Assembly: GCF_024207115.1 (NCBI RefSeq)
Contig: NZ_CP100128.1
Coordinates: forward strand, 3,286,001 to 3,350,000
Origin: Chromobacterium sp. IIBBL 290-4
GTDB lineage: Bacteria > Pseudomonadota > Gammaproteobacteria > Burkholderiales > Chromobacteriaceae
DNA length: 64,000 bases
Direction of reading: 5' to 3'
In this document: positions 18,416 to 32,487 of the stretch, one piece after another
How the letters are laid out: every line of letters begins with the position of its first letter
How positions within the stretch are numbered: position 1 is the stretch's first letter
Program-made: the position numbers and the translations under genes
Notes under the pieces: generated by a model
The model's database searches: none
Seen by the model: the letters and a program-made list of their open reading frames with translations, nothing else
Told to the model about the DNA's origin: nothing

Positions 18416-19036
18416 CTAGGCAGGCTCAGCGATGGGGCTGGCTTGCATGGATACGAAGCCTGGCAACGCTTGGATGCGGGATAGCCAGGCCAGAACGGCC
18501 GGAAAGGGCGACAGCGCTACGCCGCCTTCCGGCGCATGGGCCGTGTAGGTATACATCGCGATGTCGGCGATGGAAACCGCATCGCCGGCGAGGTATGGGC
18601 GTTCGGCCAGCTCGCCTTCCATCACCTGCAGCAGGGCTTTCGCTTTGGCGACAGCCAATCCGTAGTCTAGCGGAGCGCCGAAGAGCTTGTGTATCCGGGC
18701 CTGCGCGGCTCCTTGCGCTAGCGGGCCCGCGGCCGCGGACAGCCAGCGCTGAACACGGGATTGCGCCAGCGGCGACTCGGGCAGCCATTCGCCATTGCCG
18801 TAACGTTGCGCCAGATAGACCAGGATGGCGTTGGAATCCGCTATCGCTTCGCCCTTGTCCACCAGCACCGGCACTTGGCCGAAGCGGTTGAGCTTGAGGA
18901 AGGCGGGCTGTTTTTGCTCGCCAGCGCTGAGGTTGACCGGCACGGTTTCATAGGACAAGCCGAGCAAGGACAGCATCAAGCGGACGCGGTGGCTGTGGCC
19001 GGAGAGGGGGAAGTCATACAGCTGCAGCGTGGTCAT
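18416..19036 (-). CDS. Glutathione S-transferase
   Basis: A 206-residue cytosolic GST. The N-terminal thioredoxin-like domain has LYDFPLSGHSHRVRLMLSLLGL with the likely catalytic Ser, then FGQVPVLVDKG with the cis-proline, and the IADSNAILVYLAQRYG glutathione contact. The C-terminal helical domain carries the family's N-capping motif as DAVSIADIAMYTY. It lies 16 bp upstream of the three-domain oxidoreductase on the same strand; a joint role in detoxifying electrophiles or peroxides is inference. Confidence 0.9.
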   Translation of the reverse strand: MTTLQLYDFPLSGHSHRVRLMLSLLGLSYETVPVNLSAGEQKQPAFLKLNRFGQVPVLVDKGEAIADSNAILVYLAQRYGNGEWLPESPLAQSRVQRWLSAAAGPLAQGAAQARIHKLFGAPLDYGLAVAKAKALLQVMEGELAERPYLAGDAVSIADIAMYTYTAHAPEGGVALSPFPAVLAWLSRIQALPGFVSMQASPIAEPA

Positions 19037-20789
<1,753 letters not shown>

Positions 20790-20825
20790 TCCGGGCGCCA
20801 GCCAGGCTTTGAGTTTTTAAGGAGG

Positions 20826-20855
20826 ACGGCGGATGTGAGTTTCATCCGCCGTTTC
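20826..20855 (+). terminator. Hairpin after the M4 protease gene
   Basis: The stem ACGGCGGATG / CATCCGCCGT with a 7-base loop ends in a short TTT. It lies 36 bp after the stop codon. The T run is short, so termination may be partial. Confidence 0.6.
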
Positions 20856-20879
20856 GCGTGTCCTTCATTGGCGCGGGCG

Positions 20880-21407
20880 CTATTTTTTTCCGTTTGCAGC
20901 CGACGCCTCTTCCAAGGCATTCAGCAGTTCCATCAGCCGTTTCTCCAAGGTATCCAGACTGCGCGCCGGCAGCGCGGCCAAGATGGCGTGCTCATTGGCC
21001 ACGTGCGCTTCCACCGCGCGCTCTATCAAGGCGAAACCGGTTTCGCTCAGCCGCACCAAGGTGCTGCGCGCGTCTTGGGCGCTGGCTTCACGCGAGATCC
21101 AGCCTTTGCCTTCCAGCACTTTCAACCTATGGGTCATGGTGCCGGACGTCACCATCAGCGATGAAAACAGCTCGGTCGGCGCCAGGCAATAGGGCGCGCC
21201 GCTGCGCCGCAGCGTGGCCAGCATGTCGAACTCCCAGCCGCTCAAGCCGTATTGCTCGAATACCGCGTCCATTCTTTGCGACAGCAGCGCCGAGCAGCGG
21301 CTGAGCCGCCCGATCACGCCCATCGGACTGACGTCCAAGTCGGGTCTTTCTCTTCCCCATTGTTGCAGGATCCGGTCTACCGCATCGCCTTCCGTCGATA
21401 TTGACAT
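20880..21407 (-). CDS. MarR-family transcriptional regulator
   Basis: A 175-residue regulator with the MarR winged helix: LSGWEFDMLATLRRSGAPY, TPTELFSSLMVTSGTMTHRL (recognition helix), and wing LVRLSETGFALIE. The start at 21407 (MSISTEGDAV) excludes a non-conserved leader. It faces the DMT exporter gene at 21519 across a 111-bp gap that holds three copies of a perfect 12-bp palindrome, so it most likely represses itself and the exporter. The inducer is probably an aromatic or drug-like compound, by analogy with the family. Confidence 0.92.
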   Translation of the reverse strand: MSISTEGDAVDRILQQWGRERPDLDVSPMGVIGRLSRCSALLSQRMDAVFEQYGLSGWEFDMLATLRRSGAPYCLAPTELFSSLMVTSGTMTHRLKVLEGKGWISREASAQDARSTLVRLSETGFALIERAVEAHVANEHAILAALPARSLDTLEKRLMELLNALEEASAANGKK

Positions 21408-21420
21408 GCGCCTTCCTTGT

Positions 21421-21477
21421 CTTGAATTCAAGATTTATTTGCCTTGAATTCAAGACGAATGTTATCTTGAATTCAAG
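21421..21477. promoter_or_regulatory. Three tandem MarR operators
   Basis: The perfect palindrome CTTGAATTCAAG occurs at 21421-21432, 21443-21454 and 21466-21477, spaced 22 and 23 bp apart, about two helical turns. All three lie between the divergent marR-type and exporter genes. The regular phasing on one DNA face suggests cooperative binding of regulator dimers. Confidence 0.9.
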
Positions 21478-21518
21478 TTAATTCATGCCGATTATAAATC
21501 GAATCGAAAGGCTTGCCC

Positions 21519-22397
21519 ATGTCCGTTCAACCAAGCTCCTCCCAATGGCGCGATGTGCTGATCACTGCTTTGGTGCCGGTGATCTGGGGGTCTACCTATA
21601 TCGTCACCACCCAGCTGCTCCCCCCGGACCGACCCTTTACCGCTGCCTTGCTGCGGGTGCTGCCTGCCGGCTTGCTGCTGGCTTGCTTTGGCGGATGGCG
21701 GCCGGCCAAAGGGCAGTGGGGACGGTTGCTGTTGTTGTCCGCGCTGAATATCGGTGCATTCCAGGCGCTGTTGTTTGTCGCCGCTTATCGCTTGCCGGGG
21801 GGATTGGCCGCGGTGGTGGGAGCTTGCCAGCCCTTGCTGGTGATGGCGCTGGCTTGGCAGGTGGAAAAACGCAAGCCCGCGAAGCTGGCTTTATGGGCCA
21901 GCTTGAGCGGGGTGGCGGGCATGGCGGCCTTGCTGTTGTCGCCTGGCTCGCGCTGGGATGGCTTGGGCATGTTGGCGGCGTTCGGCGGCGCGGTGGTGAT
22001 GGCTTGCGGCACCTATCTGACGCGTCGTTGGCGTTTTCAGGCGCCGGTGACGGCGCTGACTGGCTGGCAGCTCACTTTGGGAGGCCTGATGTTGCTGCCC
22101 TTGGCTGCCGTCATCGATCCGCCTTTGCCGGCATTGAGCGCGGCGCAGATCGGCGGCTATGCCTATTTGACAGTATTTGGCGCGCTGCTGGCCTACTTGC
22201 TGTGGTTTCGCGGCATTGCCCGCCTGTCCGCCGTGGCGGTGACTTCATTGGGCTTGTTGAGTCCCTTGACCGCGGTGGTGCTGGGTTGGGTTTTGCTGGG
22301 CCAGGCGTTGTCGGCTCAGTCGATGCTGGGCCTGGCCATTGTGCTGGCTAGCGTGCTGGCGGTGCAGTGGAGCATGATATCTATTAATTCAAAGTAA
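21519..22397 (+). CDS. EamA/DMT-superfamily exporter
   Basis: A 292-residue inner-membrane protein with about ten hydrophobic segments in two EamA repeats. The first begins ITALVPVIWGSTYIVTTQLL, with PFTAALLRVLPAGLLL; the second begins GTYLTRRWRF and ends with SPLTAVVLGWVLLGQAL. These are hallmarks of the drug/metabolite exporter family. Substrates vary and cannot be predicted. It is divergent from a MarR regulator with shared operators, which points to inducible efflux. The nitroreductase gene starts 43 bp downstream and is probably co-transcribed. Confidence 0.92.
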   Translation: MSVQPSSSQWRDVLITALVPVIWGSTYIVTTQLLPPDRPFTAALLRVLPAGLLLACFGGWRPAKGQWGRLLLLSALNIGAFQALLFVAAYRLPGGLAAVVGACQPLLVMALAWQVEKRKPAKLALWASLSGVAGMAALLLSPGSRWDGLGMLAAFGGAVVMACGTYLTRRWRFQAPVTALTGWQLTLGGLMLLPLAAVIDPPLPALSAAQIGGYAYLTVFGALLAYLLWFRGIARLSAVAVTSLGLLSPLTAVVLGWVLLGQALSAQSMLGLAIVLASVLAVQWSMISINSK

Positions 22398-22440
22398 ATA
22401 ATTTATATAAGAACCTATCGTTTCGCAAAAGAGAAATCTT

Positions 22441-23058
22441 ATGAAAACAGCATTGCAAGCGTTGTTGGAGGCGCGGATCTCCGCCAACCACTTTGATGCG
22501 TCCCATGGCATGGAGCGAGGAGAGGTGGAAAGGCTGATACAACTAGCCACGCTGGCGCCTTCCGCCTATCACATGCAGAACTGGCGCTTTATCGCGGTGC
22601 AAAGCGCGGAGGCCAAGGCCAGGCTGTTGCCTCTGGCTTTTGGCCAGCGGAAAGTGGCTGAGGCCGCCGTGACTTTCATTTGCTGCGGCGTGTTGGGCGG
22701 CCATAGGGATTTGCCGCAGCGGCTGCAGCCTGCGGTGGATGCAGGGGTCATGCCTGGCTCGATAAGCGATGCCTGGATACGCGCGGCGGCGAGCGGCCAT
22801 GAAGGCAAACCGCAGACGCAGCGAGACGAGGCGGTGCGCTCGGTCTCTTTGGCGGCCATGAGTCTGATGCTGGCGGCGCAGGAGCAGGGCTTGGCCAGTT
22901 GTCCGATGGGCGGCTTCGACGCCGCGGGCGTGGCGCGGGCCTTTGGCCTGCCGGAGAATGAAATCCCGGTGCTGTTGCTGCCGGTTGGGCGCGCGGCTGA
23001 GGGCAACTGGGCCCAGAAACCGCGGCGGCCGGTGGCGGAGGTGCTGGAATTAGTTTGA
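22441..23058 (+). CDS. Nitroreductase-family flavoprotein
   Basis: A 205-residue FMN-dependent oxidoreductase fold with ARISANHFD near the N-terminus, the flavin-contact LATLAPSAYHMQNWRFIAV, and LAAMSLMLAAQEQGLASCPMGGFD in the second half. It probably reduces nitro, quinone or related compounds with NAD(P)H. It lies 43 bp after the MarR-controlled exporter gene and is presumably in its operon, giving an export-plus-reduction detoxification pair. Its 3' end overlaps the convergent GNAT gene by nine bases. Confidence 0.9.
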   Translation: MKTALQALLEARISANHFDASHGMERGEVERLIQLATLAPSAYHMQNWRFIAVQSAEAKARLLPLAFGQRKVAEAAVTFICCGVLGGHRDLPQRLQPAVDAGVMPGSISDAWIRAAASGHEGKPQTQRDEAVRSVSLAAMSLMLAAQEQGLASCPMGGFDAAGVARAFGLPENEIPVLLLPVGRAAEGNWAQKPRRPVAEVLELV

Positions 23059-23583
23059 TGTCGCCGGAGGTTCGGCGCAGCTGAGCCGCGCCATCATCAA
23101 GACATCCTTGTAGCGGCCATCGATGTGGATGGCATCGCGTTTGCGGCCTTCCAGCAGGAAACCATGTTTTTCGTAGAGCTTGATCGCGTTGAGATTATCC
23201 TCATGCACGGTCAGCTCCAGGCGGCGGAAGCCGCGCTGTTCCGCTAGCTGCAGTGCGCTTTCCAGCAGCCATCCGCCCAGGCCCATGCCGCGGTAGCGGG
23301 GAAGCAGGCCCATGCCCAATGTGCCGCCATGCTGATAGATGGGGAGGCGATGAGGGGTGACATCGCACCAGCCTACAACCTGGTTGCCGTCGAGCAATAA
23401 TAAATGCGGAGCTTGGCAGGTCAGCTGGCTGCGCGCATATTCCGCCGAAGCCGCTTGCGGGATTTCCAGAAAAGCCAGATAACGCCGCTCCCTGGCCACG
23501 CTGTCGCTGACGCGCCAGAAATCCTCGACGCGCTCAGCGCTCAGGTGCTGCAAGGAAAATGTGGCGGTGTAGGGGCTGGGCAT
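23050..23583 (-). CDS. GNAT-family N-acetyltransferase
   Basis: A 177-residue acetyltransferase. The acetyl-CoA loop is at about residues 91-102 (LLPRYRGMGLGGWLL, the RxxGxG/A motif), followed by RLELTVHEDNLNAIKLYEKHGF, the standard motif B. The C-terminal IHIDGRYKDVLMMARL resembles RimI/phosphinothricin-type relatives. The acceptor is unknown. The ATG at 23583 has GGAGG upstream. It is convergent with the nitroreductase gene (9-bp overlap) and 66 bp from the LiuR-like gene upstream. Confidence 0.9.
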   Translation of the reverse strand: MPSPYTATFSLQHLSAERVEDFWRVSDSVARERRYLAFLEIPQAASAEYARSQLTCQAPHLLLLDGNQVVGWCDVTPHRLPIYQHGGTLGMGLLPRYRGMGLGGWLLESALQLAEQRGFRRLELTVHEDNLNAIKLYEKHGFLLEGRKRDAIHIDGRYKDVLMMARLSCAEPPATSN

Positions 23584-23649
23584 GGCAATGACCTCCGTTG
23601 AGAAGGCCATTTTGCGGGATGGGTAATGACGTTGCAATATCCCTGTCGG

Positions 23650-24042
23650 TCAGGCGACGGAGCTCTGCTTGTCGATCACATTGCGGCAATGGCTTTCCAG
23701 AGAGGCGATTTCTTCCAGCACCGCGTCGATGTCGTGGCGTTGCGCCTCCAGCTGCTGACGGCGCTCCAGCAGCAAATCCAGCAGTTTCTGCGACTGGCTG
23801 GCCTCGTCGCGCGCCAACTGGTACAAATCTATCGTTTCGCGGATTTCCGCCAGCGACAGGCCGATGCGTTTGCCGCGCAGGATCAGCTTGAGCCGGGCGC
23901 GGTCGCGGCGATTGAACAGGCGTTGGCGCCCTTCGCGCTGCGGTTCGATCAGCCCTTGCTCCTCGTAGAAGCGGATGGTGCGGAGGGTCACGTCGAATTC
24001 GCGCGCCAAATCGGAAATGGTGAAAAATTCTGCTGCGGTCAT
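23650..24042 (-). CDS. liuR: MerR-family regulator, LiuR-like
   Basis: A 130-residue MerR regulator. The N-terminal winged helix reads FFTISDLAREFDVTLRTIRFYEEQGLIEP (residues about 6-34), then RLFNRRDRARLKLILRGKRIGLSLAEIRE. A dimerising coiled coil follows (LDLLLERRQQLEAQRHDIDAVLEEI). No metal-binding cysteine set is present at the C-terminus, only one Cys in SHCRNVI. LiuR proteins of proteobacteria control branched-chain acid degradation. The palindrome in front of this gene nearly repeats the one in front of liuA, making this the probable regulator of the operon 15 kb away. The start at 24042 has AAGGAAG upstream. Confidence 0.87.
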   Translation of the reverse strand: MTAAEFFTISDLAREFDVTLRTIRFYEEQGLIEPQREGRQRLFNRRDRARLKLILRGKRIGLSLAEIRETIDLYQLARDEASQSQKLLDLLLERRQQLEAQRHDIDAVLEEIASLESHCRNVIDKQSSVA

Positions 24043-24100
24043 ATTGTCTTCCTTCAGGCGGCGATTGTAGCGTTTTTTCCACGCCTCCAGCACGAAGCTT

Positions 24101-24125
24101 GATTTACGTTTACGTAATCGTCAAT
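24101..24125. promoter_or_regulatory. LiuR-type operator between liuR and the acyl-CoA synthetase
   Basis: TTACGT-TT-ACGTAA (24104-24117) followed by TCGTCAAT matches the liuA site over 22 bases with one difference. It lies between the divergent genes, 59 bp from the liuR start and 36 bp from the synthetase start, so it can serve both. Confidence 0.85.
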
Positions 24126-24160
24126 CTGTATTTCATTTGCAAGCGATTCGGAGACTTCAT

Positions 24161-25849
24161 ATGCGGCAAGCCAGTTACGCTCAGGGCGCCAGCCATCAAC
24201 CATTGCTGGGCTTAAGCATAGGACGCTTCTTCGATGAGGCTTGCGAACGGCACGCGGACCGGCTGGCGCTGCGAGTCAGGCATCAGGACATCCGCTGGAG
24301 TTACGCCGAGCTGAAAGCGCAAGTGGATAGGCTGGCTTGCGGTCTGCTGCGCCTGGGGCTGAGGCCGGGCGATAGGGTGGGCATCTGGTCGCAGAATCGC
24401 GCCGAATGGGTATTGATGCAATTCGCCGCGGCCAAAGCCGGCTTGGTGCTGGTCAACATCAATCCAGCTTACCGCCGCGCCGAGTTGGAGTACGCCTTGA
24501 ATAAGGTAGGGTGCCGCGCGCTGGTGTTGTCGCCCAGCTTCAAGAGCAGCGATTATGTGCAAATGGTGCGCGATCTGGCGCCGGAGCTGGAACATTGCCG
24601 CCCCGGCGAATTGCACGCCACCAGATTGCCGGAATTGCGCTGGGTGGTGCGGATGGGGCAGCAGGTCCTGCCAGGCATGCTGGCTTTTTCGGCTTTGCTG
24701 GAGGAACCATCGGCCGATGAGCTGGCCAGGCTGCAGGGCCTGGGCGAAACCATACAGTTCGACGACGCGGTCAATATCCAGTTCACCTCCGGCACCACCG
24801 GCCAGCCCAAGGGCGCGACGCTGTCGCATCATAATATCTTGAACAATGCCTGGTTCGTCGGCGCGGCGATGAAGCTGAGCCCGGCGGATCGCTTATGCAT
24901 TCCTGTGCCCTTGTATCACTGCTTCGGGATGGTGATGGGGAGCTTGTGCTGCGTTTGCCATGGCGCGGCGATGGTGTTCCCGGCGGAAGGGTTCGATGCG
25001 CTGGCGGTGCTGGAAACGGTGCAAGAGGAAAAGTGCACCGCTTTGCATGGCGTGCCGACCATGTTCATCTCGACGCTGGATCATCCGCGCTTCGCCGAGT
25101 TCGATCTATCCAGCCTGCGCACTGGCATTATGGCCGGCAGCCCTTGTCCGGTTGAAGTGATGAAACGGGTGATAGATAGGATGCATATGGCGGAGGTGAC
25201 CATCTGTTACGGCATGACTGAAACCAGCCCGGTCAGCCTGCAGAGCGCCACCGATACGCCATTGGAACAGCGCGTCAGCACCGTGGGTTTCGCGCATCCG
25301 CATGTCGAGGTGAAGATTGTCGATGCAGAAGGGCGCATTGTGGCGCGCGGCCAAAGCGGCGAATTGTGCGCGCGCGGCTATTCGGTGATGTTGGGATATT
25401 GGGGCGACGAGGACATGACGCGCAAGGCGATAGACGCCGCCGCTTGGATGCACACCGGCGATCTGGCGACCATGGGCGAAGATGGCTCGGTCAATATCGT
25501 CGGCCGGGTCAAGGATATGGTGATTCGCGGCGGCGAAAACATCTATCCGCGCGAAATAGAAGAGTTTCTTTATCGCCATCCCAAAATCCAGGATGTGCAA
25601 GTCATCGGCGTGCCGGATATGCGTTATGGCGAGGAATTGTGCGCCTGGATACGGCTGCGCGATGGCGAGAGCGCGACGGAGGAGGATATCCGCGCGTTTT
25701 GCCAAGGCGAAATCGCCCATTACAAGATTCCCCGCTATATAGAGTTCGTCGAGGTTTTTCCGATGACGGTGACGGGGAAAATCCAGAAATATCTGATGCG
25801 AAAACAGATGCTGGAGAAGCTGGGCTTGAATGATGTGAAAACGGCCTGA
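24161..25849 (+). CDS. AMP-dependent acyl-CoA synthetase
   Basis: A 562-residue ligase that activates a carboxylic acid with ATP and CoA. The ANL-superfamily motifs are present: the phosphate loop [18 protein letters not shown] (residues about 207-224), [42 protein letters not shown], and the C-terminal catalytic lysine in [13 protein letters not shown]. It resembles medium- or branched-chain fatty acyl-CoA synthetases. The divergent LiuR-like regulator and shared operator suggest it feeds isovalerate-like acids or acetoacetate into the liu pathway; the exact substrate is inference. Start 24161 is preceded by GGAG. Confidence 0.93.
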   Translation: MRQASYAQGASHQPLLGLSIGRFFDEACERHADRLALRVRHQDIRWSYAELKAQVDRLACGLLRLGLRPGDRVGIWSQNRAEWVLMQFAAAKAGLVLVNINPAYRRAELEYALNKVGCRALVLSPSFKSSDYVQMVRDLAPELEHCRPGELHATRLPELRWVVRMGQQVLPGMLAFSALLEEPSADELARLQGLGETIQFDDAVNIQFTSGTTGQPKGATLSHHNILNNAWFVGAAMKLSPADRLCIPVPLYHCFGMVMGSLCCVCHGAAMVFPAEGFDALAVLETVQEEKCTALHGVPTMFISTLDHPRFAEFDLSSLRTGIMAGSPCPVEVMKRVIDRMHMAEVTICYGMTETSPVSLQSATDTPLEQRVSTVGFAHPHVEVKIVDAEGRIVARGQSGELCARGYSVMLGYWGDEDMTRKAIDAAAWMHTGDLATMGEDGSVNIVGRVKDMVIRGGENIYPREIEEFLYRHPKIQDVQVIGVPDMRYGEELCAWIRLRDGESATEEDIRAFCQGEIAHYKIPRYIEFVEVFPMTVTGKIQKYLMRKQMLEKLGLNDVKTA

Positions 25850-25941
25850 TCTTGCTCAGGCGCGGCGAGCAAAAGAACCGCCGGCAGGCCGCTTTTGGCT
25901 TACAATGCCGCCAGAGTCGATTCACCTAGAGGAATAACATC

Positions 25942-26622
25942 ATGACCGTGACCGTTTTCAACGATGCAGACCTGACCCGTCTCGAAACGCTGCTGACCCC
26001 GCTGTCGGCCAGCGGCAGCACCATGCGCCCGGACGAAGTGCAGGGCTTCTTCGCCGCCCTGGCCAGCGGACCGGACGCGGTCGATGCGGCCTTCTGGCTG
26101 CCGGAAGTGCTGGGCGATGCGCCGGCGTTCGAAAATCCGGCCGATGAGACCGAATTGAAAGCGCTGCTGCAAAAGCTGTTCGACAGCATCCGCTACGTTC
26201 TGAGCGAAGGCGAAGAGCTGGACTTGATCCTGTACGCGGAAGAAGACAGCGAAGAAGAAGGCACGCCGGACTACTGGCCGTGGGCGAACGCCTATCTGTA
26301 CGCGCTGGATCTGGTCGATACCGATTGGTTCGAAGTGGCGGAAGACGACGAAGGCTTCGAAAGCCTGATGATGCCGATGCTGGTGTTGGGCGGCGCTTTC
26401 GAAGACGAAGAGGGCGGCGAAGATCTGCTGACCTTCACCGACGAAGAAGTGGAAGGCTATAAGGAAGAGCTGACCGATGCGCTGGTGGCGGTGAGCAACT
26501 ACTGGCGCGCCAAGGAACAAGCGCCGATCACCGTCCGTCGCGAAGGCGACAAGGTAGGCCGCAACGATATGTGCCCGTGCGGCAGCGGCAAGAAGTACAA
26601 AGCCTGCTGCGGCAGCAACTAA
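25942..26622 (+). CDS. yecA: YecA/UPF0149-family protein with SEC-C motif
   Basis: A 226-residue acidic cytosolic protein. Residues 1-180 match the UPF0149 domain ([24 protein letters not shown]), with long acidic stretches EEDSEEEG and EDEEGGED. The C-terminus is a SEC-C zinc-binding motif, [19 protein letters not shown], as at the tail of SecA. E. coli YecA has the same architecture and has been linked to the Sec system; the role here is not determined. It is monocistronic, with a good terminator, directly upstream of the rRNA operon. Confidence 0.92.
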   Translation: MTVTVFNDADLTRLETLLTPLSASGSTMRPDEVQGFFAALASGPDAVDAAFWLPEVLGDAPAFENPADETELKALLQKLFDSIRYVLSEGEELDLILYAEEDSEEEGTPDYWPWANAYLYALDLVDTDWFEVAEDDEGFESLMMPMLVLGGAFEDEEGGEDLLTFTDEEVEGYKEELTDALVAVSNYWRAKEQAPITVRREGDKVGRNDMCPCGSGKKYKACCGSN

Positions 26623-26669
26623 TAGATAGTGTGATTGGATAGAAGCTGCGATCAGGCTTCATATATAGA

Positions 26670-26700
26670 CAGGCCGGCGGCAACGCCGGCCTGTTTGTTT
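26670..26700 (+). terminator. Terminator after the yecA-like gene
   Basis: The stem CAGGCCGGCG / CGCCGGCCTG with loop GCAA is followed by TTTGTTTTT. The 465-bp gap 26623-27087 otherwise holds the rRNA promoter and leader. Confidence 0.9.
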
Positions 26701-26852
26701 TTGGCCGTTGCGGTGTGCTGGAGGAGGGTAGGCATCAGCTTTGCTGAGGGGTTTTGCAAATACCCCTTGTTCATATCTTCAGCCGGATCATGGGCTTGCC
26801 TGCCTGCTGGCGGTTTGGCGATGATTTTTCCTGATTTTTCTCGCAAAAGGTG

Positions 26853-26881
26853 TTGACGACCCCAAGGCTCGGGCGTATAGT
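26853..26881 (+). promoter_or_regulatory. rRNA operon promoter
   Basis: TTGACG (26853-26858) and TATAGT (26876-26881) are 17 bp apart. T-rich blocks upstream at about 26821-26845 could serve as an UP element, and a GC-rich discriminator (TCGCCTCC) follows the -10 box, as in stringently controlled rRNA promoters. It lies about 210 bp before the 16S gene. Confidence 0.9.
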
Positions 26882-26958
26882 TCGCCTCCTCAGCTGACGC
26901 AGCGAACGAAACAGCGGAAACGAAACGGTTTCCGAGGTGACGAAAACTGCACCGGCAC

Positions 26959-26970
26959 TGCTCTTTAACA
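26959..26970 (+). promoter_or_regulatory. boxA antitermination site in the rRNA leader
   Basis: TGCTCTTTAACA matches the rRNA boxA consensus for Nus-factor antitermination. It lies between the promoter and the 16S gene. Confidence 0.9.
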
Positions 26971-27087
26971 GAACGAATAACCGATAGGTGTAAGTGCTTG
27001 GTGAAAGCCAAATACTTGCACTGCAAGAGACAAGAGATACTTGTTTATTTCTTTGAACTTGCGTGCCAGAAAATTTGCTATGAGATT

Positions 27088-28626
<1,539 letters not shown>

Positions 28627-28715
28627 GAGAAGGCGATTGCCAAGTACTTACAGCCTATCGGTTATTTGTGTTAAGGGCATTGAGGTTGTGGGATTCACGA
28701 TCTCTAAAGTCAACT

Positions 28716-28792
28716 GGGTTTGTAGCTCAGCTGGTTAGAGCACTGTGTTGATAACGCAGGGGTCGTAGGTTCGAGTCCTACCAGACCCACCA
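28716..28792 (+). tRNA. tRNA-Ile (GAT)
   Basis: A 77-nt cloverleaf with acceptor GGGTTTG / CAGACCC, D-arm GCTC-GAGC, anticodon GAT at 28750-28752, T-loop GTTCGAGTC and an encoded CCA end. It lies in the 16S-23S spacer, the standard place. Confidence 0.98.
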
Positions 28793-28804
28793 TTTGACCT
28801 GTTT

Positions 28805-28880
28805 GGGGGATTAGCTCAGTTGGGAGAGCACCTGCTTTGCAAGCAGGGGGTCGTCGGTTCGATCCCGTCATCCTCCACCA
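28805..28880 (+). tRNA. tRNA-Ala (TGC)
   Basis: A 76-nt cloverleaf with acceptor GGGGGAT / ATCCTCC, D-arm GCTC-GAGC, anticodon TGC at 28838-28840, T-loop GTTCGATCC and an encoded CCA end. It follows tRNA-Ile by 12 bp. Confidence 0.98.
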
Positions 28881-28967
28881 CTTACAGTGCAAACAAAAAC
28901 GAACTTAATCAAGTTTGATTCTGTTTGCGTTGTTCGCGTGCAGCGAAAGCTGCTCAGCAAAACGCCC

Positions 28968-28978
28968 GATCTTTAACA
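28968..28978 (+). promoter_or_regulatory. Second boxA in the 16S-23S spacer
   Basis: GATCTTTAACA resembles the spacer boxA that renews antitermination before 23S. The rest of the 282-bp spacer 28881-29163 holds only processing stems. Confidence 0.75.
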
Positions 28979-29163
28979 AACTGAAGAAGCCGAATATATA
29001 TAGACGGCGAGATGAAAACATGGAGTTAACTCTTCATGTCGACAGATCGTCATCTTGGGTATTTGATTGTATCTAAGGCTGCGTCGCCATATCAAAAGGG
29101 GCGGTGCAGTCGTCGCACAAACACTCTCTATTGTCGCAGTAATTTAGGTTACTGAAATGATAG

Positions 29164-32056
<2,893 letters not shown>

Positions 32057-32199
32057 TCATTTGAGTGGCTTAGCGTACGGATCTTGGATTCGTATGATAC
32101 TGAGCGACGAGATAGAGTGTGTGCGACACAATTAAATACCGAATATTCAGAATCAGAGAGCTTCTCTGGTTCAGGCTTCTTTAAGTTTGTACAAGTTTA

Positions 32200-32318
32200 T
32201 GTCTGGTGGCCTTAGCGAGATGGTCCCACGCCTTCCCATCCCGAACAGGACCGTGAAACATCTTAGCGCCGATGATAGTGTGGCCTTGGCCATGTGAAAG
32301 TAGGACACCGCCAGACGC
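32200..32318 (+). rRNA. rrf: 5S ribosomal RNA
   Basis: About 119 nt. The terminal stem TGTCTGG / CCAGACG encloses the typical TGGTCCCACGCC, CATCCCGAACAGG, GTGAAAC and TAGCGCCGATGATAGTGTGG blocks. Confidence 0.97.
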
Positions 32319-32327
32319 CCTATCGAG

Positions 32328-32356
32328 AACCCCAGCTCCATGAGCTGGGGTTTTTG
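32328..32356 (+). terminator. rRNA operon terminator
   Basis: The stem AACCCCAGCTC / GAGCTGGGGTT with a 3-base loop is followed by a T run, ten bases after 5S. Confidence 0.95.
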
Positions 32357-32487
32357 CTTTTCCCGCAGCCTGCGTACTGCTTTCTGACAGGGAAAGACAA
32401 AAAGTATTATATTTGCAAAAATGCGCGGCGGAGAGGGTGTGACGTGCATATGATTGGAAGTGTCGAACGCATCTGCAAGGTGGCGGC

